A stretch of 10,798 nt of DNA from Podila epigama (Eukaryota; Mortierellomycota; Mortierellomycetes; Mortierellales; Mortierellaceae). The notes under the pieces are model-generated. The model had not been told where the DNA came from. It made no database searches and saw only the letters and a program-made list of their open reading frames with translations. The position numbers were made by a program, and so were the translations under genes. Location of the stretch: NCBI GenBank assembly GCA_015679605.1, contig JAAAVE010000443.1:8413-19210 (forward strand), read 5' to 3'. This document shows positions 1 to 7,964 of the stretch, in pieces. Positions within the stretch are counted from its first letter, which is position 1. Each line of letters starts with the position of its first letter.

Positions 1-1
1 C

Positions 2-949
2 ATCGCTACCACCATCACGGGAAGTGTGCTGGTTACGCTCAAGAACTGTCGCGTTCCTAAGCGATGGTTCAATCACTTTTACGTCCTCGCCTCCCTCTGG
101 ATGGCATACATGACTGCTGATCTCTACTTCTTCACGACCGGCACTGGAGGCCACTACTATCCGTTCGCAAGTCTCCTCAACCTTCTTCAATGGCTTGGTA
201 TCATTATCGTCCCGGAAAACTCGGTTCAACAACAACAAACGAGCAGTAGTCCATTTTCACTTTTAGCCCCATCGGTTCTTGTGGCTATGGCCGCCTACCA
301 ACTTCATGCACTCCGTCGCTGGTACGAAACCTGGAACATCGAACGGCCTTCTCCAACAGCGACCATTAACATTGGTCACTACCTCATTGGCATCACTTTT
401 TACGCTGCCATTGCACCTGCACTTTGGATCGACGCTGTTGAAAAGATCTATTCTTGGAATCACGTATCAGTCCACACAGGAGTGTTCCAGGCCAGCGGAA
501 CCTTGACCAGAGCGGAAAGTATCCAATGCCTTGTAGGTTTGACCATGTTCCTGTGGGCCTCGTGGCACCAACATCGATGTCATTGTATTCTTGCTAACCT
601 TCGCGCGCCAGCAGCAGCAGCAGCTTCTACAGAGGCAACTACTACCAGCCAGTACAAGGTCCCGTTTGGAGATTGGTTCCGATATATGGTGACACCCCAT
701 TACTCGGCCGAGATGCTCATCTACTTTGGACTATACATCATGGTCACTTCAACAACAATTGGAGACGGAAGCAAAGTCAGTGCAACAAGAGCGCCTAGTC
801 CTACTTTGCTCATTGCGTGTGTGTGGACAGTGATCAACCTTGGGGTTGTCTCAAGAGAAACAGATGCATGGTACAAGGCTCGGTTCGGACCAGATTACAG
901 TGGTCCAAACCAATCTCGGCGCAGAATCCTGATTCCATTTGTGTATTAA
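2..949 (+). CDS. DFG10: Polyprenol reductase, DFG10/SRD5A3 family (5' partial)
   Basis: Likely the NADPH-dependent enzyme that reduces the alpha-isoprene unit of polyprenol to give dolichol, the lipid carrier for N-glycosylation, in the ER membrane. The frame is open from base 2 to the TAA at 947-949 (315 residues). The first possible start inside it is only a GTG, so the gene begins to the left of the window. Visible family blocks: VPKRWFNHFY near 53-82, LHALRRWYETW near 302-334, WHQHRCHCILANLR near 563-604, PFGDWFRYMVTPHY near 662-703, and the C-terminal SRETDAWYKARFG ending in IPFVY. Several hydrophobic stretches fit a multi-pass membrane protein. The block order matches human SRD5A3, where VPKR lies roughly 70 residues in, so some 50-60 residues are probably missing. 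A low-complexity Ala/Thr insert (about 608-655, partly a GCA repeat) sits between two conserved blocks. A more distant steroid 5-alpha-reductase relative is possible but less likely. Confidence 0.88.
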   Translation: MATTITGSVLVTLKNCRVPKRWFNHFYVLASLWMAYMTADLYFFTTGTGGHYYPFASLLNLLQWLGIIIVPENSVQQQQTSSSPFSLLAPSVLVAMAAYQLHALRRWYETWNIERPSPTATINIGHYLIGITFYAAIAPALWIDAVEKIYSWNHVSVHTGVFQASGTLTRAESIQCLVGLTMFLWASWHQHRCHCILANLRAPAAAAASTEATTTSQYKVPFGDWFRYMVTPHYSAEMLIYFGLYIMVTSTTIGDGSKVSATRAPSPTLLIACVWTVINLGVVSRETDAWYKARFGPDYSGPNQSRRRILIPFVY

Positions 950-1016
950 AAAAAAATCTACAATGTTTTGTCATATTTGCACACGACATATAGTTTATAT
1001 GGATCAAGTTGCCTAT
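950..1016. other. Convergent 3' ends, 67-bp gap between stop codons
   Basis: The + strand TAA (947-949) and the - strand TAG (1019-1017) are separated by 67 bases. The gap is AT-rich, with an A9 run at 948-956 and an AT-rich near-palindrome around 985-1001. No exact AATAAA is seen on either strand here. Both 3' UTRs must end in or beyond this short space, so the mRNAs probably overlap in antisense. Confidence 0.6.
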
Positions 1017-3110
1017 CTAGTTGTAACTATGTTCAACGTCCATCCTCATGTCATTGCGTGGATGACCTACGAAATGGTCAACTGATGTCGTGTAGGAGTG
1101 CTCTTGCTGTCGCTGTTGAGGTTCTTGTGGATCTTGTTTATGGTGGTGGTGGTGTTGTTGTTGTTGTTGTTGCTGTGTCTGGTGAGCCCAGGTTGATGTT
1201 CCGTTTTTTTCCTGTGTCACGTTGGTATCCATTGGGTTCTGCTGTGAGATGTGACACCACCATTGTTGACATTGCTCCATGGTCGGCGCTTCAGCGCTTC
1301 CTGTGGCCTCTGCCATGGCTGATGTTATTTCAACCCAGTTAATATGCTGCTGGCTTGACATCTGTTGTTGAACGAGGTATTCTAGGCGCCTTTTCAATGA
1401 CTCTGTCAAATAGGAATATCCACTAGAGTCATGTGATTGCTGTTGGTTTGGGTGGTCAAAGTGATGGGGTGGTCGAGCCTGGCGTGTCGACTCTGTCAGG
1501 GATGGGTTGCAGTTTTCGTATCGGTGAGCATAGGGATGGTACCGCATCTCGGAATCTGTTTGTTGTCGAGAATACATGGGTGTCATCGTCTCTAATACCT
1601 CGACATGGGTCATGCTGCTAGTCCTTCGCGAATGTTGAAAGTCATTCTTGGGTTTGGGTGCATTGATTCTAGAGAGAGCGTTCCCATTGGAGGCAGCGGA
1701 CAGTGTCGACCCCGTCCGACCATGTCTAGAGCCATTGACCGTAGTCGCCGACGATGACGACAATGACGCTCGCGGATGAGATGCACTGGTGGAGCTGTTA
1801 CCGGTATTGTCCCCCTCTCCGTTCTTGCGTTCCAACTCTCTTCCTTCCAACAACTCCCACATGATCGATATACCACCACGCGAGCGTTCTGGCAAATACT
1901 TTTCCTGAATTTGACCCCAAGATGGGCCAAACTCACTATAGCCCTTCTTGAGCAAACTAATCTCTTCATCTGTTCCCATCCGGCGACGCATAATCTCCCA
2001 TTTGTTCTTGCACTGTTTACGTGTAAAGGCGTTACCCATTTGAGCAGCTACCCAGACCCAGTTGATGCGATAGGAGCCAGGAAAGTAGACTTCAATGAGG
2101 TTCTTGAGGTTTTCTGATTGTTCCACCGTCCATACTCGAACCATTCTTGATGCTGGAGCAGGGCGTGTGGAATCCGCTGCGGTCGTTGAGACGGTGGCGG
2201 ACATTGTGGGTAGTTGAGCATTATTTGGCAAAGGTGGAGAACTGCTAGTTGAGCTTGGTTTACGTGGCCGTCGGGCGGTCTTGGTGTTGTTGTTGTCGTT
2301 GTTGTTGGCGGTGTTGCGTGTTGTGAATGCAGCGTTATTATTATTGTTGCTGTGGCTGCTGCCAACCGTGTCATTGCTGGGCTCGATATCGCCGCCCTCG
2401 TGGTAGTCATAGTCTTCAAGTCGGTCGCGGATATGAAAAGATGATATATCAATAGAGGATGAGGCTCGATGATGTTGATGTAGTGAAGACCTGTGAGCAC
2501 TCTGTGAACCAGCATAGAGTGTCGAGATACTCTCCTGTGAAGAGCGGGCGCTTGGTGCACAGGACGAGGCCGCGGTCAATGGAGGTGTTGATTGCAAGTC
2601 GTCCACATCCTCTCCTTCCTCTTCTTCATCATCATCCACATCCACATCCACATCTTCATCCTCATCTATGCCCTCCAAGTCATCCTCACCTCCCATGCAC
2701 TCGTCGTCAGTGTCAGTGATCTCACCATAAAGACGCATGTACTCATTCTCGATTTCGGTCACAGTACGGTCCAAGTTCATATGGACCTTGACTTTTTCCC
2801 ACTGACCAAACAGTTTCAGTCTTTCAACTGCAACATACAATGATTCCTGTTCTGAATTTGTCCATGGCCTTTCCCTATTCTGTCGTCGTTTTTGTTGTTG
2901 TTGTTGCCGAGTGTTGGTTTTGCTCTTGAGGGATAGGGTGGGTGGCACGACCCAGAGTCCGTTCGTAGCGGCCTCGCGCGTGTAATGTGGTTTCATGGCG
3001 TCGGAGAGTGTTCTTGAATGAGATGAAAAAGATGAGGAGGATGGTTGTTTGTGATGCTGCTGGAATGTGTCGATAGTAAAGGATGATGTTGAATTATTGG
3101 AAGAGATCAT
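1017..3110 (-). CDS. Multi-Myb/SANT-domain protein, probable DNA-binding regulator
   Basis: A 697-residue single-exon gene. The open frame runs on to 3425, but that end is a TTG codon and the extra 105 codons read as Phe/Leu/Ser from a pyrimidine-rich leader. The first in-frame ATG is at 3110 (A at -3), so I start there; 2996 is a second candidate. Domains: a Myb-like repeat at about 79-129 (RPWTNSEQES, third Trp replaced by Tyr); an acidic Asp/Glu stretch at 134-171; Asn-rich tracts near 255-275; two tandem Myb-like repeats at about 323-376 and 378-425 with the spaced tryptophans typical of the fold (VWTVEQ, NWVWVAAQMG, NKWEIMRRR, then SWGQIQEKYL); a weak fourth candidate at about 567-624 (INWVEI, QQWWCHI); a Gln/His tract at 644-657. 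Myb-like repeats bind DNA or histone tails. A nuclear regulator is inferred; no target or orthologue is recognised. Confidence 0.85.
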   Translation of the reverse strand: MISSNNSTSSFTIDTFQQHHKQPSSSSFSSHSRTLSDAMKPHYTREAATNGLWVVPPTLSLKSKTNTRQQQQQKRRQNRERPWTNSEQESLYVAVERLKLFGQWEKVKVHMNLDRTVTEIENEYMRLYGEITDTDDECMGGEDDLEGIDEDEDVDVDVDDDEEEEGEDVDDLQSTPPLTAASSCAPSARSSQESISTLYAGSQSAHRSSLHQHHRASSSIDISSFHIRDRLEDYDYHEGGDIEPSNDTVGSSHSNNNNNAAFTTRNTANNNDNNNTKTARRPRKPSSTSSSPPLPNNAQLPTMSATVSTTAADSTRPAPASRMVRVWTVEQSENLKNLIEVYFPGSYRINWVWVAAQMGNAFTRKQCKNKWEIMRRRMGTDEEISLLKKGYSEFGPSWGQIQEKYLPERSRGGISIMWELLEGRELERKNGEGDNTGNSSTSASHPRASLSSSSATTVNGSRHGRTGSTLSAASNGNALSRINAPKPKNDFQHSRRTSSMTHVEVLETMTPMYSRQQTDSEMRYHPYAHRYENCNPSLTESTRQARPPHHFDHPNQQQSHDSSGYSYLTESLKRRLEYLVQQQMSSQQHINWVEITSAMAEATGSAEAPTMEQCQQWWCHISQQNPMDTNVTQEKNGTSTWAHQTQQQQQQQHHHHHKQDPQEPQQRQQEHSYTTSVDHFVGHPRNDMRMDVEHSYN
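1141..1174. repeat. Trinucleotide repeat coding for Gln/His tract
   Basis: A (GGT)n run followed by a (GTT)n run on the + strand lies inside the Myb gene. Read on the - strand it gives CAA/CAG and CAC codons, that is a Gln run followed by a His run near the C terminus. Slippage here would change the protein length without breaking the frame. Confidence 0.85.
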
Positions 3111-3600
3111 TGTATCAGTCGCGTCGTCGTAAAGAGCTGAATAGTAATAAGGATGTCTTGGATGTGCTTCTACTGTGTGGTTTAAGGGATCGGCAAATAA
3201 GAGTCGTAATAGGGGAAAGTTATTGAGGTAGAATGAATGATGAGATGACAATGACGGTGGAGAGAGAGAGAGAAGAAGAAAAAAGAAACTGACAAGAGTG
3301 ATTTGAGCGTGAAGAATGGTCAAGAAGAGATGAAGAAGAATGGATGGAGAGTGGAGAGTGAGAAACGAGAACGAAAAAAAACAGAAAGAAGAAAAGTGGA
3401 AGAAGAACAAGGAAAGCAAAAGCAAGAATCACAGAAAGAATGAAAAGAGATGGAAAAAAGAGTTGAATGTGTTTAAAGTGTTTGCCTTCAGCAGGAGTGT
3501 GAATCTTGTTCAACACACATTAGAAAATGATAATACTCTTCAATGCATGCTCTTTCTTTCAATAGGCATGGGGTTACCCATTGGTACAAAGAATGCAATT
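3111..3600 (-). promoter_or_regulatory. Pyrimidine-rich leader and presumed promoter of the Myb gene
   Basis: On the coding (-) strand, about 3240-3475 is very rich in C and T (GA-rich on the + strand), a common feature around fungal transcription starts. The frame stays open through it, but the translation is almost all Phe, Leu and Ser and has no ATG, so it looks like 5' UTR and core promoter. A CCAAT sequence lies on the - strand at 3584-3580. No clear TATA box was identified. Confidence 0.45.
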
Positions 3601-4084
3601 GAGAAATAACCAGACCTCACTTAGAGTAGCCATTGAGAATTGACTTGCCCATTTTTCATTCTTGATATTATTTTTTTTTTTTTGCCACAACCCATTACAT
3701 CCATCGCGTCTCACGGACTGACCTTGCAGCGAGCCAACCTCCTCGAAATGACCATTTGTTTGGCTGATATAAAAAGACATGAAGGAAAGAGGGAAAGGAA
3801 CGTCGCAAACAAGTGGAGACGAGGACAAAGGACAAAAGGGGGTGGTTGTGTCCAGTTCAGGAGAAAGCTGACTGTTTAGCGGATGGGCCAGTGAGTGTTT
3901 GAGTAGAGTGTGTAATTGAAAGTGAGAGCGAGAATGACAAGGATAAAGAACAAGATGATGATGAAAAAGAAAGGAATGTTTCCAGACGTGCAGAACTTGA
4001 GGAGCTTTTTTTGCTCGTAGACTTCAATGGATGATCTTTTCCCAAAGTAGGTAAACAGGGATAAGGATAGCAAAGGAGGAAGAC

Positions 4085-4140
4085 GAGGGAGGATGAGGGA
4101 GGATGAGGGAGGATGAGGGAGGATGAGGGAGGATGAGGGA
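4085..4140. repeat. 10-bp G-rich minisatellite, five full copies plus a partial
   Basis: The unit GAGGGAGGAT is repeated exactly five times from 4085 to 4134, followed by a 6-base partial copy. It places six GGG runs at a strict 10-base period, separated by 7 bases, which just meets the usual G-quadruplex pattern (G3 with loops up to 7). It lies about 1 kb upstream of the Myb start codon. There are no spacers, so it is not a CRISPR array. Confidence 0.92.
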
Positions 4141-4160
4141 GGGCATGTTGGGCATGTTGG
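4141..4160. repeat. 9-bp tandem duplication next to the minisatellite
   Basis: The unit GGGCATGTT occurs twice in tandem and is followed by GG. It abuts the 10-bp minisatellite directly, making a compound tandem-repeat locus. Confidence 0.85.
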
Positions 4161-4271
4161 CCTGTTTTGTGTTTTGTTTTTTGCCAACCGTGCCAACCGT
4201 TACAAATTCATTCATTCATGAGACTGGCAGACATGTTGACAAGATAGTCGCGCATGTCGCCCTTCTTTTCT

Positions 4272-4318
4272 TTCACTCACTCTCTCTCTCTCTTGCACAC
4301 ACACACACACACACACAC
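4272..4318. repeat. Compound CT/CA microsatellite
   Basis: A CACTCACTCTCTCTCTCTCT run is followed, after TTG, by eleven CA units (4296-4317) and a final C. It is a typical length-variable microsatellite in non-coding DNA. Confidence 0.9.
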
Positions 4319-4510
4319 TTTTCTGACCTTTCTCCTTGAAAGGGAGAGTAGGGTGAGGAAGAAGGGGGGGATGTAGGAGAGAAAGAGTTGTTAGGATTCA
4401 AATAAGGCGTCTATGAAAAGGAGACAACTGACGCGAAGGAGTGGTTTGTGACACACTGGTTTAGCCCTTGTTGCTGACCATATTTGCTGGTTCGGTTCAT
4501 GGTGATGGCC

Positions 4511-4543
4511 ATGGTTCATGGTTCATGGTTCATGGTCATGTTC
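4511..4543. repeat. ATGGTTC tandem repeat
   Basis: Three perfect 7-bp units ATGGTTC (4511-4531) are followed by a shortened ATGGTC and more CATG copies. Similar CATGGT words lie either side (near 4498 and 4551), so the locus probably grew by slippage. Confidence 0.85.
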
Positions 4544-4845
4544 GTGTGTTCATGGTGAGTGCCCCCCGTCAGCCCGTGTTCATATTATTTTCGTGCACCC
4601 CGATAGACAATGCTGGCTCGTGGCCAAAAGGGTTGTCTCTGTCATTACTTATGTTGGGGGGACTGTTGGGGTCGGCACTCTTGCACAGATGTTTTGAATT
4701 CCTTGTCCCAATCCATTTCGGAGTCATGATGCGCGTCCATACAGCGCGTATTCGAACTCTAGGCTAGTTCTTGAAGACGGGTAGCTCGCCACCGCCACCA
4801 CCACCGCCACTCCACGTTCCATTCTCATCAACACCACAAAGTGAA

Positions 4846-4872
4846 GTGTGTGTGTGTGAGAGAGAGAGAGAG
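4846..4872. repeat. Compound GT/GA microsatellite
   Basis: A run of GT units passes directly into a run of GA units. It lies in the non-coding stretch downstream of TAM41. Confidence 0.9.
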
Positions 4873-5328
4873 TTACAGTAAAAAGAAGTAGAGTACACTT
4901 TTTGTTCTTACCATTCATTAACATACTTTCATAAGTCGCACGTGTACAAAGGAGTATGTATGCACAGGAAAAATGTGTGTGTGTGTTTTCCTTTTGGTGT
5001 GAAGGAATGAGTGAATGAGTCTCAATGAGATTGAGATGAGGAGAAGTGAAAGAGATTAGTAAAGTCGATTGGATTGTCACAGTGAAATGAAGACGAAAAA
5101 ACAACAGTGATAGAGTGAAAGACATTCTCATCATCCATATATCTGATTCTTGACAAAATCCGCATCCATAACTGCATTTGACACAACGCCTTACAAATCT
5201 TGTATCCAACATGGCTATGGGTAAAATATAAATCGTGCTCTGCATATGCCTTTTATGTGCAACGATGGGGGGCATGGAATGTGGCACGTAGTACACACAT
5301 TATTGCCATGTACGTAGTGCATAAAAAT

Positions 5329-5334
5329 TTTATT
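5329..5334 (-). terminator. Poly(A) signal AATAAA of TAM41
   Basis: An exact AATAAA on the - strand starts 35 bases after the TAM41 stop codon and is followed by an AT-rich stretch. Its position and strand fit a cleavage/polyadenylation signal for this gene. Confidence 0.55.
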
Positions 5335-5368
5335 TTGTCATGGTGGTGGGTCCATTGTCTATGATTCA

Positions 5369-7220
5369 TTATTGCTTTCTGGTCCACCACTTGCTCAACT
5401 TTTGCATGCCATACTTTCCAGTCCTGATCACTCCTGCGGTGGCGATGCCCTTGATTGACTGGGTCAGCGCTGGAATCTGAACAATGGAATGAATCGTACT
5501 CTGAAGGTACTTTTCCAGATCTGGGGCCGAAGCTACTGACTGAATCTCCTTGCCCGTCTCTATGTGTTTTCATCGTGTAAAAGATACAAAGATATTCATA
5601 AACAGACATGTTCGTTAGTATACACTGCACTTTGCAGAGATAAGAATAGTCATGTATTCTCCAGGCAACAATCCGTGTCTCTTTTCTTACCATTCACAAT
5701 CTCGACACCAGCTTTGGAGAAGGCAGAGTGATAACGATACAGGGCGCCTTCCTTCAACTTTGGTGGCAGCTTTTGAAAGGTCCTGGAGCGGACAAGTGGA
5801 CTGTCATCCTGTTCCAAGTGCCCTTCCCGAAGTGTTGTGACATTGGAGAGATTGGCGAGGAGCGGGTCGTAGAGTCGATGAAACTGTGCCAGCTGCGCAT
5901 TAACAATGTTCTTGACCTTATGAGGGTTCTCGCCAATGCTCATGCGGAAATCACCCAAATAGGACAATCCTGCAATCTTTAGGAATAACTCTTCCGATGT
6001 GAATTTCTTGGGGAGTGACAGTAAACCGACCCTTGTAGCATTGAAGAGGTTCACTTGATTTGAGAGTCGAGTCCTTGGGTCGTCAATTAGAATCTTTACC
6101 TACAAAGCATTTTTTTAACATATTGTTGTGTGAGTTTTATACATGCATAGTCTCTTTTCTAGTCCTTGCATTTCCATGATCCTCTGTAAGAGCAAATACT
6201 TACTGGTTTGTGGAGACGGCCGGAAAGGTACATCGTCTCCCAGTTCAAGAGATCATTGCATAGTGCATCCACCGAAACGACGCCATATTTGATTATCTAT
6301 TGATTCATATGACATGCCAGTATACATGTTAACATCTTTTCGTGAGTTTTTTTCTTCACAATGTTATGACTTTGAGCGTTCGGGGTGAAAAGAACAGAAA
6401 AAAGAAGAGAAAAAAAAATACCATGCCATTGACTTCAACAAATGGGTTAAAGTACACGCCAGCGCCGAATCGTTCTTGGGTCATAGCAACAGCCTTGCTA
6501 CCGAGTTTACCCAATAGTGAATAGTGATGGGGGTTGGCTTGCAGGTTGAGTGAATGCCAGTGCTGAGGGTGTGACACTCCAAAGATGAAGTCGACCATTG
6601 GTTTCTTCTATAAGAGATATTCCATATTACAGAGTTATAGTTAGAAAGAGAGTTCTAGTGCCGTATCATACTTGGTGGTAGGGTTGACGCACTGCAGAGG
6701 GATAGAGTTTCTCTATCGCATTCCAATGGAGAGTCCAATAAACAAATAAACATGCTGGTGGGTAAAAGGGGGGGAGGGGGATAGACCACTCGTGAAAAGC
6801 ATTTTTTTTTTTTTTTTCATGATCTCCTTTCCATTCTTCCACGTTGCTCTTTCCCGTTGCTTATCGATCTGCATTAGATCATTTCGCCTTTACCTTGCTG
6901 TCATACCCTTTTTGGGCAAAGACTCCGCTTCCGTAAGCGAACGCATAGCGGATCGGTGCCTTGTGATGGATCGAATCAACTACAGCCTTAAGCTGTTGCC
7001 ATGTCGCGTCATCAATGTCGATATGCTGGTTATCACCAAACTTTGGTGGGAGTCGCGACATGTCTGGGGGCACTTCAAAGTCCAGGATAAAGTTGGGTCG
7101 ACGTTGGCGCACAGGTGCTGTTCGTCCTCCTGCTGCTGATGTTGTGTTGATTGAGCGTTTTGATGAATAGATCGGAGATGTGTGTCTACTATGGTTGATG
7201 CTACTGTTGATCTGGTCCAT
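5369..7220 (-). CDS. TAM41: Mitochondrial CDP-diacylglycerol synthase Tam41, five exons
   Basis: Converts phosphatidic acid and CTP to CDP-diacylglycerol at the mitochondrial inner membrane, the first step toward cardiolipin. Exons read on the - strand: 7220-6894, 6607-6422, 6296-6204, 6099-5691, 5559-5369. Introns are 286, 125, 104 and 131 bases, all GT...AG, and the phase closes exactly to give 401 residues (yeast Tam41 is about 385). Family motifs in order: RYAFAYGSGVF at 91-101 (nucleotidyltransferase core), PMVDFIFGV at 112-120, HPQHWHSLNLQANPHHYS, GAGVYFNP at 157-164, KYGVVS at 174-179, LSGRLHKPVKIL across the exon 3/4 junction, GLSYLGDFRM at 246-255, and a C-terminal SIKGIATAGV segment ending in a basic Trp-containing helix, which in this family is thought to touch the membrane. 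The residue 1-45 region is Ser/Arg/Lys-rich and could be a presequence. The start is uncertain: the open frame continues up to a TAG at 7386-7388 without another ATG. Confidence 0.92.
5560..5690 (-). other. TAM41 intron 4 with exact TACTAAC branch site
   Basis: The donor is G|GTAAGA at 5690 and the acceptor is CATAG at 5560. An exact TACTAAC lies at 5620-5614, and no other AG occurs between it and the acceptor. Splicing joins the codon split G + AG (Glu 339). The next exon encodes the family's C-terminal block, which confirms the join. Confidence 0.9.
6608..6893 (-). other. TAM41 intron 1, 286 bases
   Basis: The donor is AAG|GTAAAG at 6893 and the acceptor is TTATAG at 6608, with CTAAC about 35 bases before the acceptor. 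It is the longest of the four introns. It contains a run of 16 A on the coding strand (6802-6817) and a C-rich run (G7-A-G5 on the + strand, 6768-6780). Removing it joins the YGSGVF exon to the PMVDFIF exon as expected for Tam41. Confidence 0.88.
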
Positions 7221-7385
7221 GTTGGAGATACTGCTATTGGTATATGAACGGGTCTTGGCCTTTGTGGAGTAAGCATGGCTTTGGTTGAGTCTGCGATCAG
7301 CCGTGGCACCACAAAGGTGTTCAGAGGGGATGCAAGCAATGACATGACGGATGCCATACTGCTGGCTGCGCACAATGGCAGTTGT

Positions 7386-7500
7386 CTATTGTGGTATGAA
7401 GGGAGTGGTGATGAGAAAAGTAGCTTGCATCAATATACACACATGAATTTTTTGTTGGGGCGACATTCAAGCGATGCGCTACTGAATTTTTAATATATAT
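7386..7500 (-). promoter_or_regulatory. TAM41 upstream region with in-frame ATG and AT-rich box
   Basis: Coding-strand reading shows an AT-rich ATATATATTAAAAA element at 7500-7487. An ATG follows at 7466, in frame with the gene but closed after 26 codons by TAG at 7388-7386. This could be a short upstream open frame, or the true first exon if a 57-base GT...AG segment (7442-7386) is an intron. Confidence 0.35.
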
Positions 7501-7942
7501 TTCCCTACAGTTGAAACAGTCCTGTTTATCAACATTGCAGATAATGTCACAAGGAGAGTGGAGAATGAATGGAAGGAACGGTTGTGAGATTTGAAAAGAA
7601 GGAAAAGAAAAAAAAGAACGAAAGGAAATTAGACAAAAAAAAAGAAGTCGCAATGAGGACCCGGGTTGACAATGGATTGGTGATGGGGATGGGTCTTCAC
7701 TCTTTTTTTAGTTCGGAATCTTCACAAAAAAAAACGGTTGATCCGTCATGACCATGCAATTAAGGGTAAGAAGTAAATGAATGTGCAATTATGAAAATGA
7801 CACATGATATGGCTTTGCTCTTTTGTGTGGTTGTAACAAGAGGTGAAGAGAATGAAGTTCTTGTCTGTCGCGTCTCTCTCTAGTCTAGGCAAAAGTGGAC
7901 AAGAGGAAAGAAGATGAAGGACATGGAATAGTTTTATGTCTA

Positions 7943-7964
7943 TTTTTTTTTTTTTTTTTTTTTT
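7943..7964. repeat. T22 homopolymer
   Basis: An uninterrupted run of 22 T on the + strand in the TAM41-PYC intergenic region. Such tracts often exclude nucleosomes near fungal promoters and are prone to length errors in sequencing. Confidence 0.9.

Larger units (their letters stand above)
3601..5328. other. Intergenic region between the Myb gene and TAM41, no gene seen
   Basis: This stretch holds upstream DNA of the Myb gene and downstream DNA of TAM41. Open frames in it are short and their translations mirror simple repeats (runs of His-Thr, Ser-Leu, or Pro-Ser-Ser-Ser). I see no conserved protein motif and no tRNA fold. It contains a T13 tract at 3671-3683, the 10-bp minisatellite, CT/CA, GT/GA and CATGGTT repeats, and a CCACCG-rich patch near 4791-4810. 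Confidence 0.6.

Noticed and set aside
26-28. GTG as start of the polyprenol reductase
   Set aside because: The frame is open to the window edge and the N-terminal part of the family is missing, so this is an internal Val codon.
968-1342. 124-codon + strand frame with Gly/Val runs
   Set aside because: It is antisense to the C terminus of the Myb gene and its Gly-Val run is the complement of the Gln/His repeat.
2048-2560. 170-codon open frame on the - strand inside the Myb gene
   Set aside because: It overlaps the Myb coding frame on the same strand in another register; its Thr runs come from the same triplet repeats and it has no family motif.
4085-4140. CRISPR-like regular repeat
   Set aside because: The repeats are only 10 bp and directly contiguous with no spacers; the setting is eukaryotic.
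4741-4766. tRNA-like TTCGAA sequence
   Set aside because: No cloverleaf arms or matching acceptor stem could be found around it.
4724-5296. 190-codon open frame on the - strand
   Set aside because: Much of it translates GT/GA and CA repeats into Ser-Leu and His-Thr runs; no conserved domain, and it lies just beyond the TAM41 poly(A) signal.
5283-5321. Repeated ACGTAGT words downstream of TAM41, considered as a hairpin terminator
   Set aside because: The two copies are in direct rather than inverted orientation, so they do not form a stem.
7371-7375. GTG and TTG codons as Tam41 starts
   Set aside because: Fungal nuclear genes rarely start at these codons, and an ATG is available downstream or through a possible upstream exon.
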